DNA from: Pseudorhodoferax sp. Leaf265
GTDB lineage: Bacteria; Pseudomonadota; Gammaproteobacteria; Burkholderiales; Burkholderiaceae_C
Reading direction: 5' to 3'
Assembly (NCBI RefSeq): GCF_001422365.1
Contig: NZ_LMMT01000014.1
Location: 1 to 64,000 of the forward strand
Length of the DNA: 64,000 nt
Part shown: positions 34,491-43,467 of the stretch, one piece after another
How the letters are laid out: every line of letters begins with the position of its first letter
Numbering within the stretch: the stretch's first letter is position 1
The notes under the pieces: model-generated
The model's input: only the letters and a program-made list of their open reading frames with translations
The model's database searches: none
What the model was told of the DNA's origin: nothing
Program-made: the position numbers and the translations under genes

Positions 34491-35402
34491 ATGCGCACCG
34501 AACCGGGCACCGTCCGCAGCTTCGCGCTCTATGGCAGCAGCGACCAGCAGCCGGCCTGGGCCGAGCTGGTGCACCTGGAAGCCATCCCCGAGCGCTCGAG
34601 CCTGTTCGACTGGGAGATCGACCTGCACTTCCACGAGGCGCTCGTGCAACTGCTCTACCTCACGCGGGGCGGCGAGGGAGAGGCTGTCATCGACGGCGTG
34701 CGCTGGGTGCTGCGGCCGCCCTGCCTGATCGTGGTGCCGGCGCGCGCCGTGCACGGCTTCAGCTTCCATCCCGCCACCGACGGGCCGGTCATCACGGCCG
34801 CGCAGAAGCCGCTGGAGTCGCTGGCCGCGCTGACGGCGCCGCAGCTGCTGGAGCACCTGCGCCGCCCGGCCGTGCTCGAGGTGCCGCCGGACAGCCGCCA
34901 CGCCCAGGTGCTGCTGCCGCTGTTCGAGGCCATCGGCCGCGAGCAGCAGCTGCTGGCCGACGGCGGCATGCGCGCCGGCATGGCCTTGCTGGCGGCGCTG
35001 TTCGTGCAGGTGGCGCGCGTGGCGGCCTCGGCCAGCGGGGCCGTGCACAGCACGCGCTCGCGCAAGGCGGCGCAGATCGAGCGCTTCCGCGCGCTGCTGG
35101 ATGCGCGCTTTCGCGAACGCCTGCCGGTGCAGGCCTACGCGCAGGCGCTGGGCATCACGCTGGGCCAGCTCACGCGGCTCACGCGCGAGCTGCTCGGCGC
35201 GTCGGCACAGGCCGTGGTCAATGCGCGCGTGGTGCACGAGGCCGAGCGCGAGCTGGTCTACTCCTCGCTGTCGGTCAAGCAGATCGCGGCCGAACTCGGC
35301 TTCGAGGACGAGGCCTACTTCGGCCGCTTCTTCAAGAAGCACACGGGCCTGCGACCCACCGATTTCCGTGCGCAGGCGCGGCGCCGGCTGGCGGCGCAGT
35401 GA
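34491..35402 (+). CDS. AraC-family regulator (PobR/HpaA type) of catabolic operon A
   Basis: The 303-residue regulator has an N-terminal cupin-like ligand domain (DLHFHEALVQLLYLTRGGEGEAVIDG, VVPARAVHGFSFHP) and a C-terminal double helix-turn-helix (YAQALGITLGQLTRLTRELLG, SVKQIAAELGFEDEAYFGRFF then KKHTGLRPTDFR). This domain order matches PobR/HpaA-like activators of aromatic acid catabolism. CAGGGAGACACACC precedes the ATG. It is divergent from the SDR-led operon, which is the probable target. The following Bug gene is convergent and three bases away. Confidence 0.9.
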   Translation: MRTEPGTVRSFALYGSSDQQPAWAELVHLEAIPERSSLFDWEIDLHFHEALVQLLYLTRGGEGEAVIDGVRWVLRPPCLIVVPARAVHGFSFHPATDGPVITAAQKPLESLAALTAPQLLEHLRRPAVLEVPPDSRHAQVLLPLFEAIGREQQLLADGGMRAGMALLAALFVQVARVAASASGAVHSTRSRKAAQIERFRALLDARFRERLPVQAYAQALGITLGQLTRLTRELLGASAQAVVNARVVHEAERELVYSSLSVKQIAAELGFEDEAYFGRFFKKHTGLRPTDFRAQARRRLAAQ

Positions 35403-35405
35403 GCG

Positions 35406-36371
35406 CTACTCGACCTTGGCGCCCGAGGCCTTGACGGTGGCGCCCGAACTCTCCCAGTCCGCGCGCAGCAGCTTGTGGAACGCGTCCGGCGTCATCGCCG
35501 CGGACTCCACGCCCAGCCGCGCGAGGCGTTCCTGCACGGCGGGGTCGGCCAGCGTCTTCTGCAGCGCGGCGTTGATCTTGTCCAGCTCCGCACGCGGCAG
35601 CGCGGCCGGCGCCAGCAGGCCGATCCATGAATCGAAGCTGTAGCCCGGCAGGCCGCTCTCGGCCGCGGTCGGCAGCTCGGGCAGGAAGCGCGAACGCTGC
35701 TTGCCGGTGTAGGCGATGAACTTCACGCGCGCGTCGTCCTTGTAGCCCATCACGCCGATCAGCGAGGAGGTGACGGCCTGCACGCGGCCGGCCAGCACTT
35801 CGTTGACCGCGTCGCCGGTGGACTTCATCGGGATGTGCTGCATGTCCAGCCCGGCCATGGCCACGAACGAGGCCATGCCCAGGTGGGTGGCGCTGCCGTT
35901 GCCGGCCGAGGCGTAGTTGTAGGCGCCGGGCTTGGCCTTGACGGCGGCGATGAACTCGCGCGTGTTGCTGGCGCCCAGCGCGGCGGGCGCCACGATCGCG
36001 TAGCCCGAGTTGCCGATGTAGCCCACGCCCACGAAGTCCTTCAGCGGGTCGTAGTCGAGCTTCTTGTACAGGTGGCCCACGATGTGGTGGCTGGCCGCGG
36101 CCAGCACCAGCGTGTTGCCGTCGGGCGCGGATTTGGCCACGTAGGACGAGCCCACGCTGCCGCCTGCGCCGGCGCGGTTCTCCACGATCACGCTGGCGCC
36201 CAGCGCCTGGCCGAGTTCGTTGTTGATGGCGCGGGCGATGGTGTCCTGCACCGCGCCGGTGCCGAAGGGCACGACGATGCGCACGACGCGCTGCGCCTGG
36301 GCTGGCAGCGCGGTGCACAGCAGGCCGGCCGCCAGCAGCGGCAGCAGGCGCGAGAGGGTGGGGCGGAACAT
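35406..36371 (-). CDS. Bug/TctC-family periplasmic binding protein (next to M20 hydrolase)
   Basis: A 321-residue Bug protein with signal peptide (about residues 1-26, LLCTALPAQAQ), VVRIVVPFGTGAVQDTIARAI, VENRAGAGGSVGSSYVAK, APDGNTLVLAA and MQHIPMKSTGDAVNEVLAGR. It differs from the other Bugs here in the first glycine loop (GTGAVQD rather than PGG-D), so it probably binds a different ligand. It follows an M20 amidohydrolase gene by 59 bases on the same strand; the pair could take up and deacylate an N-acyl amino acid (inference). Confidence 0.9.
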   Translation of the reverse strand: MFRPTLSRLLPLLAAGLLCTALPAQAQRVVRIVVPFGTGAVQDTIARAINNELGQALGASVIVENRAGAGGSVGSSYVAKSAPDGNTLVLAAASHHIVGHLYKKLDYDPLKDFVGVGYIGNSGYAIVAPAALGASNTREFIAAVKAKPGAYNYASAGNGSATHLGMASFVAMAGLDMQHIPMKSTGDAVNEVLAGRVQAVTSSLIGVMGYKDDARVKFIAYTGKQRSRFLPELPTAAESGLPGYSFDSWIGLLAPAALPRAELDKINAALQKTLADPAVQERLARLGVESAAMTPDAFHKLLRADWESSGATVKASGAKVE

Positions 36372-36430
36372 GGGGTGACTCCTGGGGTGGGGAAACGGCA
36401 GGTTCTGCAAGAACGGCGCCAGCGTGACGA

Positions 36431-37624
36431 TCAGGCCAGCCAGCGCTCGGCCAGGCGCACGAAGTAGCTCGCGCCGACCGGGATGATCTCGTCGTTGAAA
36501 TCGAACGAGGTGTTGTGGATGATGCAAGGCCCCGGGCCGTGGCCGGCCATGCGGTGGTCGCCGTCGCCATTGCCCAGGAAGGCGTAGCAGCCCGGACGCT
36601 CCATGAGCATGTGGGCGAAGTCCTCTGCGCCCAGCACGCCGGGCAGGTCCTCGTCGACCATGGCGTCGCCGACGATCTCGCGCATGACCTCGGCCGCGAA
36701 GCGGGCCTCGGCCGGGTGGTTCACCACGGGCGGCGAGGCGCGCCGGAACATCACCTCGGCCTGGCACTCATGGGCTTGCGCGATGTGCGTGGCCAGGTGG
36801 CGCAGCCGCGCCTCGATCTTGTCCAGCGCATCGACCGAGAAGGTGCGCACCGTGCCGCCGACCCAGGCTTCGTCCGGGATCACGTTGGGCGCGTCCGAGC
36901 CCTGGATCTGCGTCACGGCCAGCAGCGCTCGCTCGGTGCTCGGGATGGTGCGCGCCACCAGGCTGCGCAGCGCCTGCGCGATCTCGAGCACCGCGCCGAC
37001 CGGGTCCAGGCCCGTGTGCGGCATCGAGGCGTGTGTCCCGCGCCCGCGCACCGTGATGCGCCAGGTGTTGCTCGACGCCATCAGCGCGCCATGGTTCAGC
37101 GCGAAGTTGCCGACGCGGCCGAGGTTGAAGTTGTGCAGCGCGAACACCGCGTCGCAGGGGAAGCGTTCGAAGAGACCCTCGTCGATCATCTTTTTCGCGC
37201 CGGCCTTGCCCATCTCCTCGGCCGGCTGGAAGATGAAGTGCACGGTGCCGGCGAAGTCGCGCCGCTGCGCGAGCTGCCAGGCCGCGGCCAGCAGCATGGC
37301 GGTGTGGCCGTCGTGGCCGCAGGCGTGCATGCGGCCGTCGTGGCGGGAGCGGTGGTCGAAGCCGTTGACCTCCTGCAGCGGCAGCGCGTCCATGTCGGCG
37401 CGCAGGCCGATGGTCTTGCCCGTGTCGGGCCGGTTGCCGCGCAGCACGCCGACCAGGCCGGTACCGGCGATGCCGCGGTGCACCGCGATGCCCCATCCGG
37501 CCAGCAGGCCGGCCACCAGTTCGCTGGTACGGTGTTCCTCGAAGCCGAGCTCGGGATGGGCGTGGATGTCGCGCCGCAGCGTGCGGAAGCGGCCGGTGTC
37601 GGCAAAGGCGTCGAGGACGGGCAT
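36431..37624 (-). CDS. M20D amidohydrolase (hippurate hydrolase/N-acyl amino acid hydrolase-like)
   Basis: The 397-residue enzyme shows the M20D order: RRDIHAHPELGFEEHRTS, metal ligands in RMHACGHDGHTAML, IFQPAEEMGKAGAKKMIDEGLF (catalytic Glu) and GAEDFAHMLMERPGCYAFLGNG, with a dimerisation lid domain between. Members hydrolyse hippurate, indole-3-acetyl amino acids or other N-acyl amino acids. It sits five bases from the panC stop and upstream of a Bug gene, so it may share a transcript with either. Confidence 0.9.
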   Translation of the reverse strand: MPVLDAFADTGRFRTLRRDIHAHPELGFEEHRTSELVAGLLAGWGIAVHRGIAGTGLVGVLRGNRPDTGKTIGLRADMDALPLQEVNGFDHRSRHDGRMHACGHDGHTAMLLAAAWQLAQRRDFAGTVHFIFQPAEEMGKAGAKKMIDEGLFERFPCDAVFALHNFNLGRVGNFALNHGALMASSNTWRITVRGRGTHASMPHTGLDPVGAVLEIAQALRSLVARTIPSTERALLAVTQIQGSDAPNVIPDEAWVGGTVRTFSVDALDKIEARLRHLATHIAQAHECQAEVMFRRASPPVVNHPAEARFAAEVMREIVGDAMVDEDLPGVLGAEDFAHMLMERPGCYAFLGNGDGDHRMAGHGPGPCIIHNTSFDFNDEIIPVGASYFVRLAERWLA

Positions 37625-37628
37625 GGGC

Positions 37629-38456
37629 TCAGAACTCCAGGTTGTCGATCAGGCGTGTGCTGCCCAGCCGGGCGGCGGCCAGCACCACGCGCGGCGCGTC
37701 CGGCGATGCGGGCGGCAGCAGGTCGGTGCGGCCGCGCACGGCGATGTAGTCGGGGACCCAGCCGCGCGCGCGCAGGGCCTGCATGGCGGCCTGCTCGGCG
37801 GCTTCGGTGCGTGTGGGGTCGGCGCGCACGGCGTCGGCCACGGCGCGCAGCTGCGCGGCCAGGGCGGTGGACTCGCGCCGCTCCTCAGCGCCCAGGTAGC
37901 CGTTGCGCGAGGACAGTGCGAGGCCGTCGTCGGCGCGCACTGTTTCGCCGCCGGTGATGGCGATGGGCAGCGCGAAGTCGCGGACCATGCCCTCGATCAC
38001 GCGCAGCTGCTGGTAGTCCTTCTTGCCGAACAGGGCCAGGCCGGGCTGGACGATCTGGAACAGCTTCATGACCACCGTGCACACGCCGGTGAAGAAGCCG
38101 GGCCGGAAGTGACCTTCCAGGATGTCGCCCAACGCTGCCGGCGGCGCCACCTTGTAGGCCTGCGGGGCGGGGTACATCTTGGCCTCGTCGGGGGCGAACA
38201 CGATGTCGCAGCCGGCGCCGGCCAGCAGTTCGCTGTCGCGCGGCAGTGTGCGGGGGTAGCGGTCGAAGTCTTCGTGCGGAGCGAACTGCAGCCGGTTCAC
38301 GAAGATGCTGGCCACCACGGGCCGGCCGCTGGCCTTGGCTTGGCGCACCAGGGCCAGGTGGCCTTCGTGCAGGTTGCCCATGGTCGGCACGAAGGCCGGG
38401 CGGGGGCCGGCCTCCAGGGCTTGGCGCAGTTCGGTGATGTGGTGCACGACGTGCAT
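37629..38456 (-). CDS. panC: Pantothenate synthetase PanC
   Basis: The 275-residue protein carries [19 protein letters not shown] (the HIGH-like HEGH, about residue 33), [55 protein letters not shown] and [15 protein letters not shown]. It joins pantoate and beta-alanine with ATP to form pantothenate. GGAGACCGACCGC precedes the ATG. It is preceded by a divergently unrelated Lrp gene on the same strand 50 bases upstream; panB and panD are not in the window. Confidence 0.95.
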   Translation of the reverse strand: MHVVHHITELRQALEAGPRPAFVPTMGNLHEGHLALVRQAKASGRPVVASIFVNRLQFAPHEDFDRYPRTLPRDSELLAGAGCDIVFAPDEAKMYPAPQAYKVAPPAALGDILEGHFRPGFFTGVCTVVMKLFQIVQPGLALFGKKDYQQLRVIEGMVRDFALPIAITGGETVRADDGLALSSRNGYLGAEERRESTALAAQLRAVADAVRADPTRTEAAEQAAMQALRARGWVPDYIAVRGRTDLLPPASPDAPRVVLAAARLGSTRLIDNLEF

Positions 38457-38506
38457 GCGGTCGGTCTCCTGGTCTGAAAAGGGGACAAGTGTGCCTTGCG
38501 TGCTGC

Positions 38507-38980
38507 TCAGGCCGTGCTGGACGGCAATGGCAGGGCCGTCTTGTAGCGCACCTGCTTGAGCGCAAAGCTCGAGCGGATCTTCTCGATGCCGGGGATGGGG
38601 GTGAGTTGCTCCAGGATGAAGCGCTCCAGCGCCGCGATGTCGGCCACGGCCACGCGGATCAGGTAGTCGCTGTCGCCGGTCATGAGGTAGCACTCCATGA
38701 CCTCGTCGTGCAGCGCGATGCGGTGCTCGAAATCGGCCAGCGCCTCCTTGCTTTGGCGCGTCAGGCTGATGGAGATGAAGACGTTCAGGCCCAGGCCCAG
38801 CCGCGCCGGGTCGGCCAGTGCAACGTAGCCGGTGATGATGCCGGCGGCCTGCAGTGCCTTCACACGGGCCAGGCAGGGGGAGGGCGACAGGTGCACGCGC
38901 CGCGCGAGCTCCACGTTGGACAGCGCTCCGTCGCGCTGCAGTTGGTCCAGGATGCGCAGGTCTGTTGCATCCAGATTCAT
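38507..38980 (-). CDS. Lrp/AsnC-family regulator (MdeR-like position)
   Basis: A 157-residue Lrp-type protein: N-terminal helix-turn-helix [27 protein letters not shown] then [14 protein letters not shown], and a C-terminal RAM ligand domain ([42 protein letters not shown]). It is divergent from the pyruvate-dehydrogenase-type E1 gene across 130 bases. In Pseudomonas putida an Lrp-type gene, mdeR, controls mdeA and the E1 homologue mdeB; the geometry here is suggestive, although no mdeA is present. Confidence 0.88.
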   Translation of the reverse strand: MNLDATDLRILDQLQRDGALSNVELARRVHLSPSPCLARVKALQAAGIITGYVALADPARLGLGLNVFISISLTRQSKEALADFEHRIALHDEVMECYLMTGDSDYLIRVAVADIAALERFILEQLTPIPGIEKIRSSFALKQVRYKTALPLPSSTA

Positions 38981-39110
38981 TTTGTGCCTCCATCCTCTGA
39001 GTTGGCGGCATTCTGTGCTGCTTCGGCGCATTACGCCATGCAGCTCAGCAACATGTTTGGCGAATATGCCCCTAGAGTGCTGGCATCCTGGACTCGATTC
39101 TTCGCCCGTC

Positions 39111-41702
39111 ATGAACGCACCCAACACGATGGCCCAACTGCTTCAGATGCCCACAGGGGCCGACACCGATCCGCTGGAGACGCAGGAATGGCGGGATGCC
39201 TTCTCCGCTCTGCTGGCCGCGGGTGGGGCGGAGCGGGCCCGCTTCATGCTCGACGAACTCGCGCGCCTGGCGCGCGCCCTGCGCATCGGCTGGAAGCCCG
39301 AACTGGCCACGCCCTACGCCAATACCATCGCGGTGGAACAGCAGCCGGTGTTTCCGGGCGACCTGGCTGTCGAGGAGCGGCTGGCGTCGCTGATGCGCTG
39401 GAACGCGCTGGCCATGGTGGTGCGCGCCAACCTGGCCTATGGCGAACTTGGTGGCCACATCGCGAGCTACGCCAGCGCGGCGGACCTCTTCGAGGTCGGC
39501 TTCAACCACTTCTTCCACGCAAGAGATGACCGGCACCGTGGCGACCTGGTGTTCTTCCAGCCGCACAGCGCACCGGGCGTCTATGCGCGCGCCTTCCTGG
39601 AAGGCCGGCTCGGCGAGGCAGACCTCTTGCATTACCGCCAGGAGATCGTCGCATCCGATGCCGGCGCGCGCGGCCTGTCGAGCTATCCCCATCCCTGGCT
39701 GATGCCGGACTTCTGGCAGTTCCCGACGGGCTCCATGGGCATCGGGCCGATCAGCTCGATCTACCACGCGCGCTTCATGCGCTACCTCACGCACCGCAGT
39801 TTGCTGGACTGCGCGGGCCGCAAGGTCTGGGGCGTGTTCGGCGACGGCGAGATGGACGAGCCCGAATCCATGAGCGCGTTGACGCTGGCCGCGCGCGAAA
39901 AGCTGGACAACCTGGTCTGGGTCGTCAACTGCAACCTCCAGCGCCTGGACGGCCCGGTGCGCGGCAACGGCCGCATCATCGACGAGCTCGAACAGCTGTT
40001 CGCCGGGGCCGGCTGGAATGTCATCAAGCTGGTCTGGGGCAGCGACTGGGACTGCCTGTTCGCGCGCGACCAGCAGGGCGCGCTGCTGCGGGCTTTCGCG
40101 CACACCGTGGACGGCCAGATGCAGACCTTCGCGGCCAAGGACGGGCGCTACAACCGCGAGCACTTCTTCGGCCAGGACGAGGCGCTGCAACGCCTGGCCC
40201 AGGGCATGACCGACGAGCAGATCGACCGCCTGCGCCGTGGCGGCCACGACCTCGTGAAGATCCACGCGGCCTACGCGGCGGCTGCTGCGCACCGCGGCCA
40301 ACCCACTGTGGTGCTGGCCCATACCAAGAAGGGCTACGGTATGGGCACGGCCGGCCAGGGCCGCATGACCACGCATTCGCAGAAGAAGCTGGACGAGACC
40401 GACCTGATCGCGTTTCGCAACCGCTTCGACCTGCCGCTGACGGACGAACAGGCCACCTCGCTGGCCTTCCACAAGCCGGCTGAAGGCAGCCCCGAGATGG
40501 TCTACCTGCGCGAGCGCCGCGCCGCGCTCGGCGGTTTCCTGCCGCGGCGTGAAACGGCCTGCGACACACCGCCGGTGCCAACGCTTTCCAACTATGCGCA
40601 GTTCGCGCTGGAGGCCGAGGGCAAGGAAATGAGCACGACCATGGCCTTCGTGCGCCTCCTGGGCCAGTTGCTCAAGGACCCGCAGCTGGGCCCGCGCATC
40701 GTGCCCATCGTGGCCGACGAGGCCCGCACCTTCGGCATGGCCAACCTGTTCAAGCAGGTCGGCATCTACAGCAGCGTGGGCCAGCGCTACGCGCCCGAGG
40801 ACATCGGCTCGGTGCTGTCCTACCGGGAGGCGCTGGATGGGCAGATCCTCGAAGAAGGCATCAGCGAGGCCGGCGCCATCGCGAGTTGGACGGCCGCTGC
40901 GACCAGCTACAGCGTGCACGGTCTGGCCATGCTGCCGTTCTACATCTACTACTCGATGTTCGGGTTTCAGCGCGTGGGCGATGCGATCTGGGCCGCGGCC
41001 GACCAGCGCGCACGCGGCTTCCTGCTCGGGGCAACCTCCGGCCGCACCACGCTCGGTGGTGAGGGCCTGCAGCACCAGGACGGCAGCAGCCACCTGGTGG
41101 CTGCCACCATTCCGAACTGCAAGGCCTACGACCCGGCCTTCGCTGGCGAAATGGCCGTGATCGTGGATGCCGGCATGCGCGAGATGCTGGTCGAGCAGCA
41201 GGACGTCTTCTACTACGTGACGCTCATGAACGAGAACTACGCCCAACCGAGCCTGCCCCAAGGCGCGGAGCAGGGCGTGGTGCGCGGCGGCTACCGTTTC
41301 GGCGTGTACGGCCCCCAGGATGGGCCCCTTGTGACGCTGATGGGCTCGGGCGCGATCCTGACCGAGGTGATCAAGGCGGCCGAGCAACTGGCCACCGAGG
41401 GCATTGGCAGCGAAGTCCTGAGCGTCACGAGCTGGAGCGAGCTGGCGCGCGAGACTGGCAGAGCCACCCTGGCGCAACTGATGGCTGGCCAAGGCCCCGT
41501 CGTCGCGGCCAGCGACTATGTGCGCGCCGTGCCCGAAAGTCTGCGCGCGGGCGTGCCTGCCTCCCGTCGCTACGTGACCCTGGGGACGGACGGCTTCGGG
41601 CGCAGCGATACACGTTCGGCGCTTCGCCGCTACTTCGGCGTGGACGCGCAGGCCATTGCAGATGCTGCACGTGCGGCCTTGCAGTCCGGCGCCGTTCGTT
41701 GA
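39111..41702 (+). CDS. Homodimeric pyruvate-dehydrogenase-type E1 (AceE/MdeB-like)
   Basis: The 863-residue protein is a full-length AceE-class E1: EWRDAFSALLAAGGAERARFMLDEL near the N-terminus, the thiamine diphosphate motif VFGDGEMDEPESMSAL ending at VVNCN (about residues 240-275), THSQKKLDETDL, and a transketolase-type middle domain with VVADEARTFGMANLFKQ and LLGATSGRTTLGGEGLQHQDG. No E2 or E3 gene is nearby, and the divergent neighbour is an Lrp-type regulator. This suggests a second, specialised 2-oxoacid E1 such as MdeB rather than the housekeeping AceE. The ATG at 39111 begins the homologous region. Confidence 0.9.
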   Translation: MNAPNTMAQLLQMPTGADTDPLETQEWRDAFSALLAAGGAERARFMLDELARLARALRIGWKPELATPYANTIAVEQQPVFPGDLAVEERLASLMRWNALAMVVRANLAYGELGGHIASYASAADLFEVGFNHFFHARDDRHRGDLVFFQPHSAPGVYARAFLEGRLGEADLLHYRQEIVASDAGARGLSSYPHPWLMPDFWQFPTGSMGIGPISSIYHARFMRYLTHRSLLDCAGRKVWGVFGDGEMDEPESMSALTLAAREKLDNLVWVVNCNLQRLDGPVRGNGRIIDELEQLFAGAGWNVIKLVWGSDWDCLFARDQQGALLRAFAHTVDGQMQTFAAKDGRYNREHFFGQDEALQRLAQGMTDEQIDRLRRGGHDLVKIHAAYAAAAAHRGQPTVVLAHTKKGYGMGTAGQGRMTTHSQKKLDETDLIAFRNRFDLPLTDEQATSLAFHKPAEGSPEMVYLRERRAALGGFLPRRETACDTPPVPTLSNYAQFALEAEGKEMSTTMAFVRLLGQLLKDPQLGPRIVPIVADEARTFGMANLFKQVGIYSSVGQRYAPEDIGSVLSYREALDGQILEEGISEAGAIASWTAAATSYSVHGLAMLPFYIYYSMFGFQRVGDAIWAAADQRARGFLLGATSGRTTLGGEGLQHQDGSSHLVAATIPNCKAYDPAFAGEMAVIVDAGMREMLVEQQDVFYYVTLMNENYAQPSLPQGAEQGVVRGGYRFGVYGPQDGPLVTLMGSGAILTEVIKAAEQLATEGIGSEVLSVTSWSELARETGRATLAQLMAGQGPVVAASDYVRAVPESLRAGVPASRRYVTLGTDGFGRSDTRSALRRYFGVDAQAIADAARAALQSGAVR

Positions 41703-41922
41703 TCACCCCATAAGAAGCCGCTCGGTCCGCGTGGTGGACAAGACGTGACAGCTCGGTGCGCGATTTATACAGGTGGCGTTGCCGGAGGGGCTGTCATTGC
41801 AAGGGCGGGCAGGCGCAAGAAGATGGCAGCCCGGCGGGGCTGCGCATCGACATCGCTAGATCCTCGGCGATCCTGCGTCCTTCAACGGGCGACACGCCTA
41901 CTGTGGCAACTGTCGACCCCAT

Positions 41923-41949
41923 AAAAAAACCCCGCCTGGGCGGGGTTTT
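41923..41949. terminator. Bidirectional intrinsic terminator
   Basis: The stem CCCCGC/GCGGGG (41930-41935 and 41940-41945) has loop CTGG, an A-run on the left (41923-41929) and TTTT on the right, so it can end transcription from the E1 gene and from the convergent PEP-CTERM gene. The 220 bases between the E1 stop and this hairpin hold nothing else I can recognise. Confidence 0.9.
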
Positions 41950-41967
41950 GGGAGCAAGGCTGAAAAA

Positions 41968-42894
41968 TCAGGCCTTGTTCTTTTGTTGGCGGCGACGGAT
42001 GCCGGCCAGGCCCAGCAGGCCAGCGCCCAGCAGGGCGATGGAACCCGGCTCAGGGATTTCTTCAGCCTTGATGCGGAACTGGAAGTTCGTGCTGTAGTCC
42101 ACGCCTTCGGGGGTCGAGAAGCCGATGCAACCAGCGGCCACGCCTGCCAGTGCACATTGGGCGGGCAGCAGCTCGCCGAAGTTGCCGGTGGCGGTGAAGT
42201 CGAAGGTGTACTTGTAGCCACCGTAGTTGAAGCTTTGACCCAGCAGGCCGTCGAGCACGAAGATGTCGCTGCAAACTGCAGCGTCGGTCAGTGCCGTGGG
42301 GCAATTTGCTGCGGTATTCGGCGTTTCAACGAAACGGATCTGGTAGTTCGCGACGAACGGGATGACCGGCACGCCGCCATCAGCCGTCAGCACCAGTTGG
42401 GCATCGATCACGGTCGATTGCAGCGTCCAGCTGTTGGCGCCGATATTGCCGCGGTTGTAGTGGGTGTAAGCGTTGGCAGCTTCGTAGCCGCCACCGGTCA
42501 CGACATTGCCAGAGGTGAAGCCTGCGCTCGTGGAGGTGGTGCCTGCGGTGCCAGTGGCTTCCGTGATGCCCAGACCGCTGCGCGTGCCGGCAGCGATCGT
42601 GCCGCTGCTGCGGCCCCAGCTCAGTTCCAGCGGCGAGATGCTCCAGGCGGAGTTCGCGTTGGCCGGGGCGCCTGCGGTCGTGCCGGACGGCACGAACTTG
42701 GTCACGCCGTCACCAGCCGTGAAGCCGACGCCGCCGCCGGACGAATTGGCTGCGGGTGCGTTCGCGCCGTTGCTGAACCAGCTGGTGACGGTGTAGTCCC
42801 AGTTGGTGATCGGGGCGGCGGAAGCGGCGGAAGCAGCGAACAGGGCTGCTGCGGCGAGGCCGAGGTGGCCAAGTTTGAAGCGGGTCAGGGTCAT
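41968..42894 (-). CDS. PEP-CTERM sorting-domain surface protein
   Basis: The 308-residue protein has a signal peptide (LGLAAAALFAASAASA, about residues 10-27), a threonine/serine/glycine-rich body with few charged residues, and the C-terminal tripartite PEP-CTERM signal: IPEPGSIALLGAGLLGLAG then RRRQQKNK. Exosortase recognises this signal at the inner membrane and the mature protein is usually exported to the extracellular matrix in exopolysaccharide producers. AAGGAAACGTC precedes the ATG. The exosortase and matrix polysaccharide genes are elsewhere. The body resembles other PEP-CTERM proteins only in composition; the function is unknown. Confidence 0.92.
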   Translation of the reverse strand: MTLTRFKLGHLGLAAAALFAASAASAAPITNWDYTVTSWFSNGANAPAANSSGGGVGFTAGDGVTKFVPSGTTAGAPANANSAWSISPLELSWGRSSGTIAAGTRSGLGITEATGTAGTTSTSAGFTSGNVVTGGGYEAANAYTHYNRGNIGANSWTLQSTVIDAQLVLTADGGVPVIPFVANYQIRFVETPNTAANCPTALTDAAVCSDIFVLDGLLGQSFNYGGYKYTFDFTATGNFGELLPAQCALAGVAAGCIGFSTPEGVDYSTNFQFRIKAEEIPEPGSIALLGAGLLGLAGIRRRQQKNKA

Positions 42895-42958
42895 GACGTT
42901 TCCTTCAGGCGGTGAATCGGGGATGAAAGCGGCCCAACGAGGTTGGTGTGAAATATTC

Positions 42959-42974
42959 AGCAACTAGCATGCCT
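42959..42974 (-). promoter_or_regulatory. Sigma-54 (RpoN) promoter for the PEP-CTERM gene
   Basis: On the minus strand the sequence reads AGGCATGCTAGTTGCT, which has the invariant GG and GC doublets ten bases apart and agrees with the consensus TGGCACG-N4-TTGCW at all but two of the fixed positions. Transcription would begin near 42948, leaving a leader of about 54 bases before the ATG at 42894. No equally good sigma-70 promoter was seen there. Confidence 0.75.
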
Positions 42975-43040
42975 TGCATGAAAATTTCAATGAAAACAAA
43001 GGCGTTTGTGAATTCTGCGGGTGTTTCTGATGAGGGGGTG

Positions 43041-43445
43041 TCAAGATTTTCGACGTGGCATGAGTCGTGGTGAGGTTCTGCGTGAGGCCGTGATGCCACG
43101 CCATGCCGCCCGGCGGCGACGCCGCAGCAGCAGGCTCGCGTTCTGGATGAAGCCCGTCAGGTGCAGCAGCACGGTGTGGCCGTCGGGTTCGGCGCGCATC
43201 ACGAGCTGGGTGGCGATGATGCCGTTGGCGCCGGTGCGGTTGTCCACCACCACGGGCTGGCCCCACAGGCGGGACAGCTTCTCGGCGATGGGGCGGACCA
43301 TGGCGTCGGCCGAGCCGCCGGCCGGGTAGGGCACGACGATGGTGACGGGCTTGGTCGGCCAGGCCGCGGCGTGAGAGGCGAGGGCCAGCGGCAGGGCCGT
43401 GCACAGGGCGGTCTGCAGCAGGACGCGTCGGGAAGTATTGAACAT
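43041..43445 (-). pseudogene. Truncated Bug/TctC-family binding protein
   Basis: The first 105 residues or so match a Bug protein: signal peptide (QTALCTALPLALASHAAA), WPTKPVTIVVPYPAGGSADAMVR, VDNRTGANGIIATQLVM, AEPDGHTVLLHLTGFIQNASLL. After this point (near 43131) homology stops and the frame runs through an arginine-rich non-homologous tail to a stop at 43041. About 220 residues are missing, including the second lobe. It lies 22 bases downstream of the Rieske oxygenase gene on the same strand and was probably its partner binding protein. The deletion end lies between it and the PEP-CTERM gene. Confidence 0.85.
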
Positions 43446-43467
43446 GGTGGTCGTGGAGCGGTGTGGT

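Noticed and set aside
41703..41922. Possible mobile-element remnant downstream of the E1 gene
   Set aside because: No transposase frame, terminal repeat or similarity to known elements could be recognised by eye.
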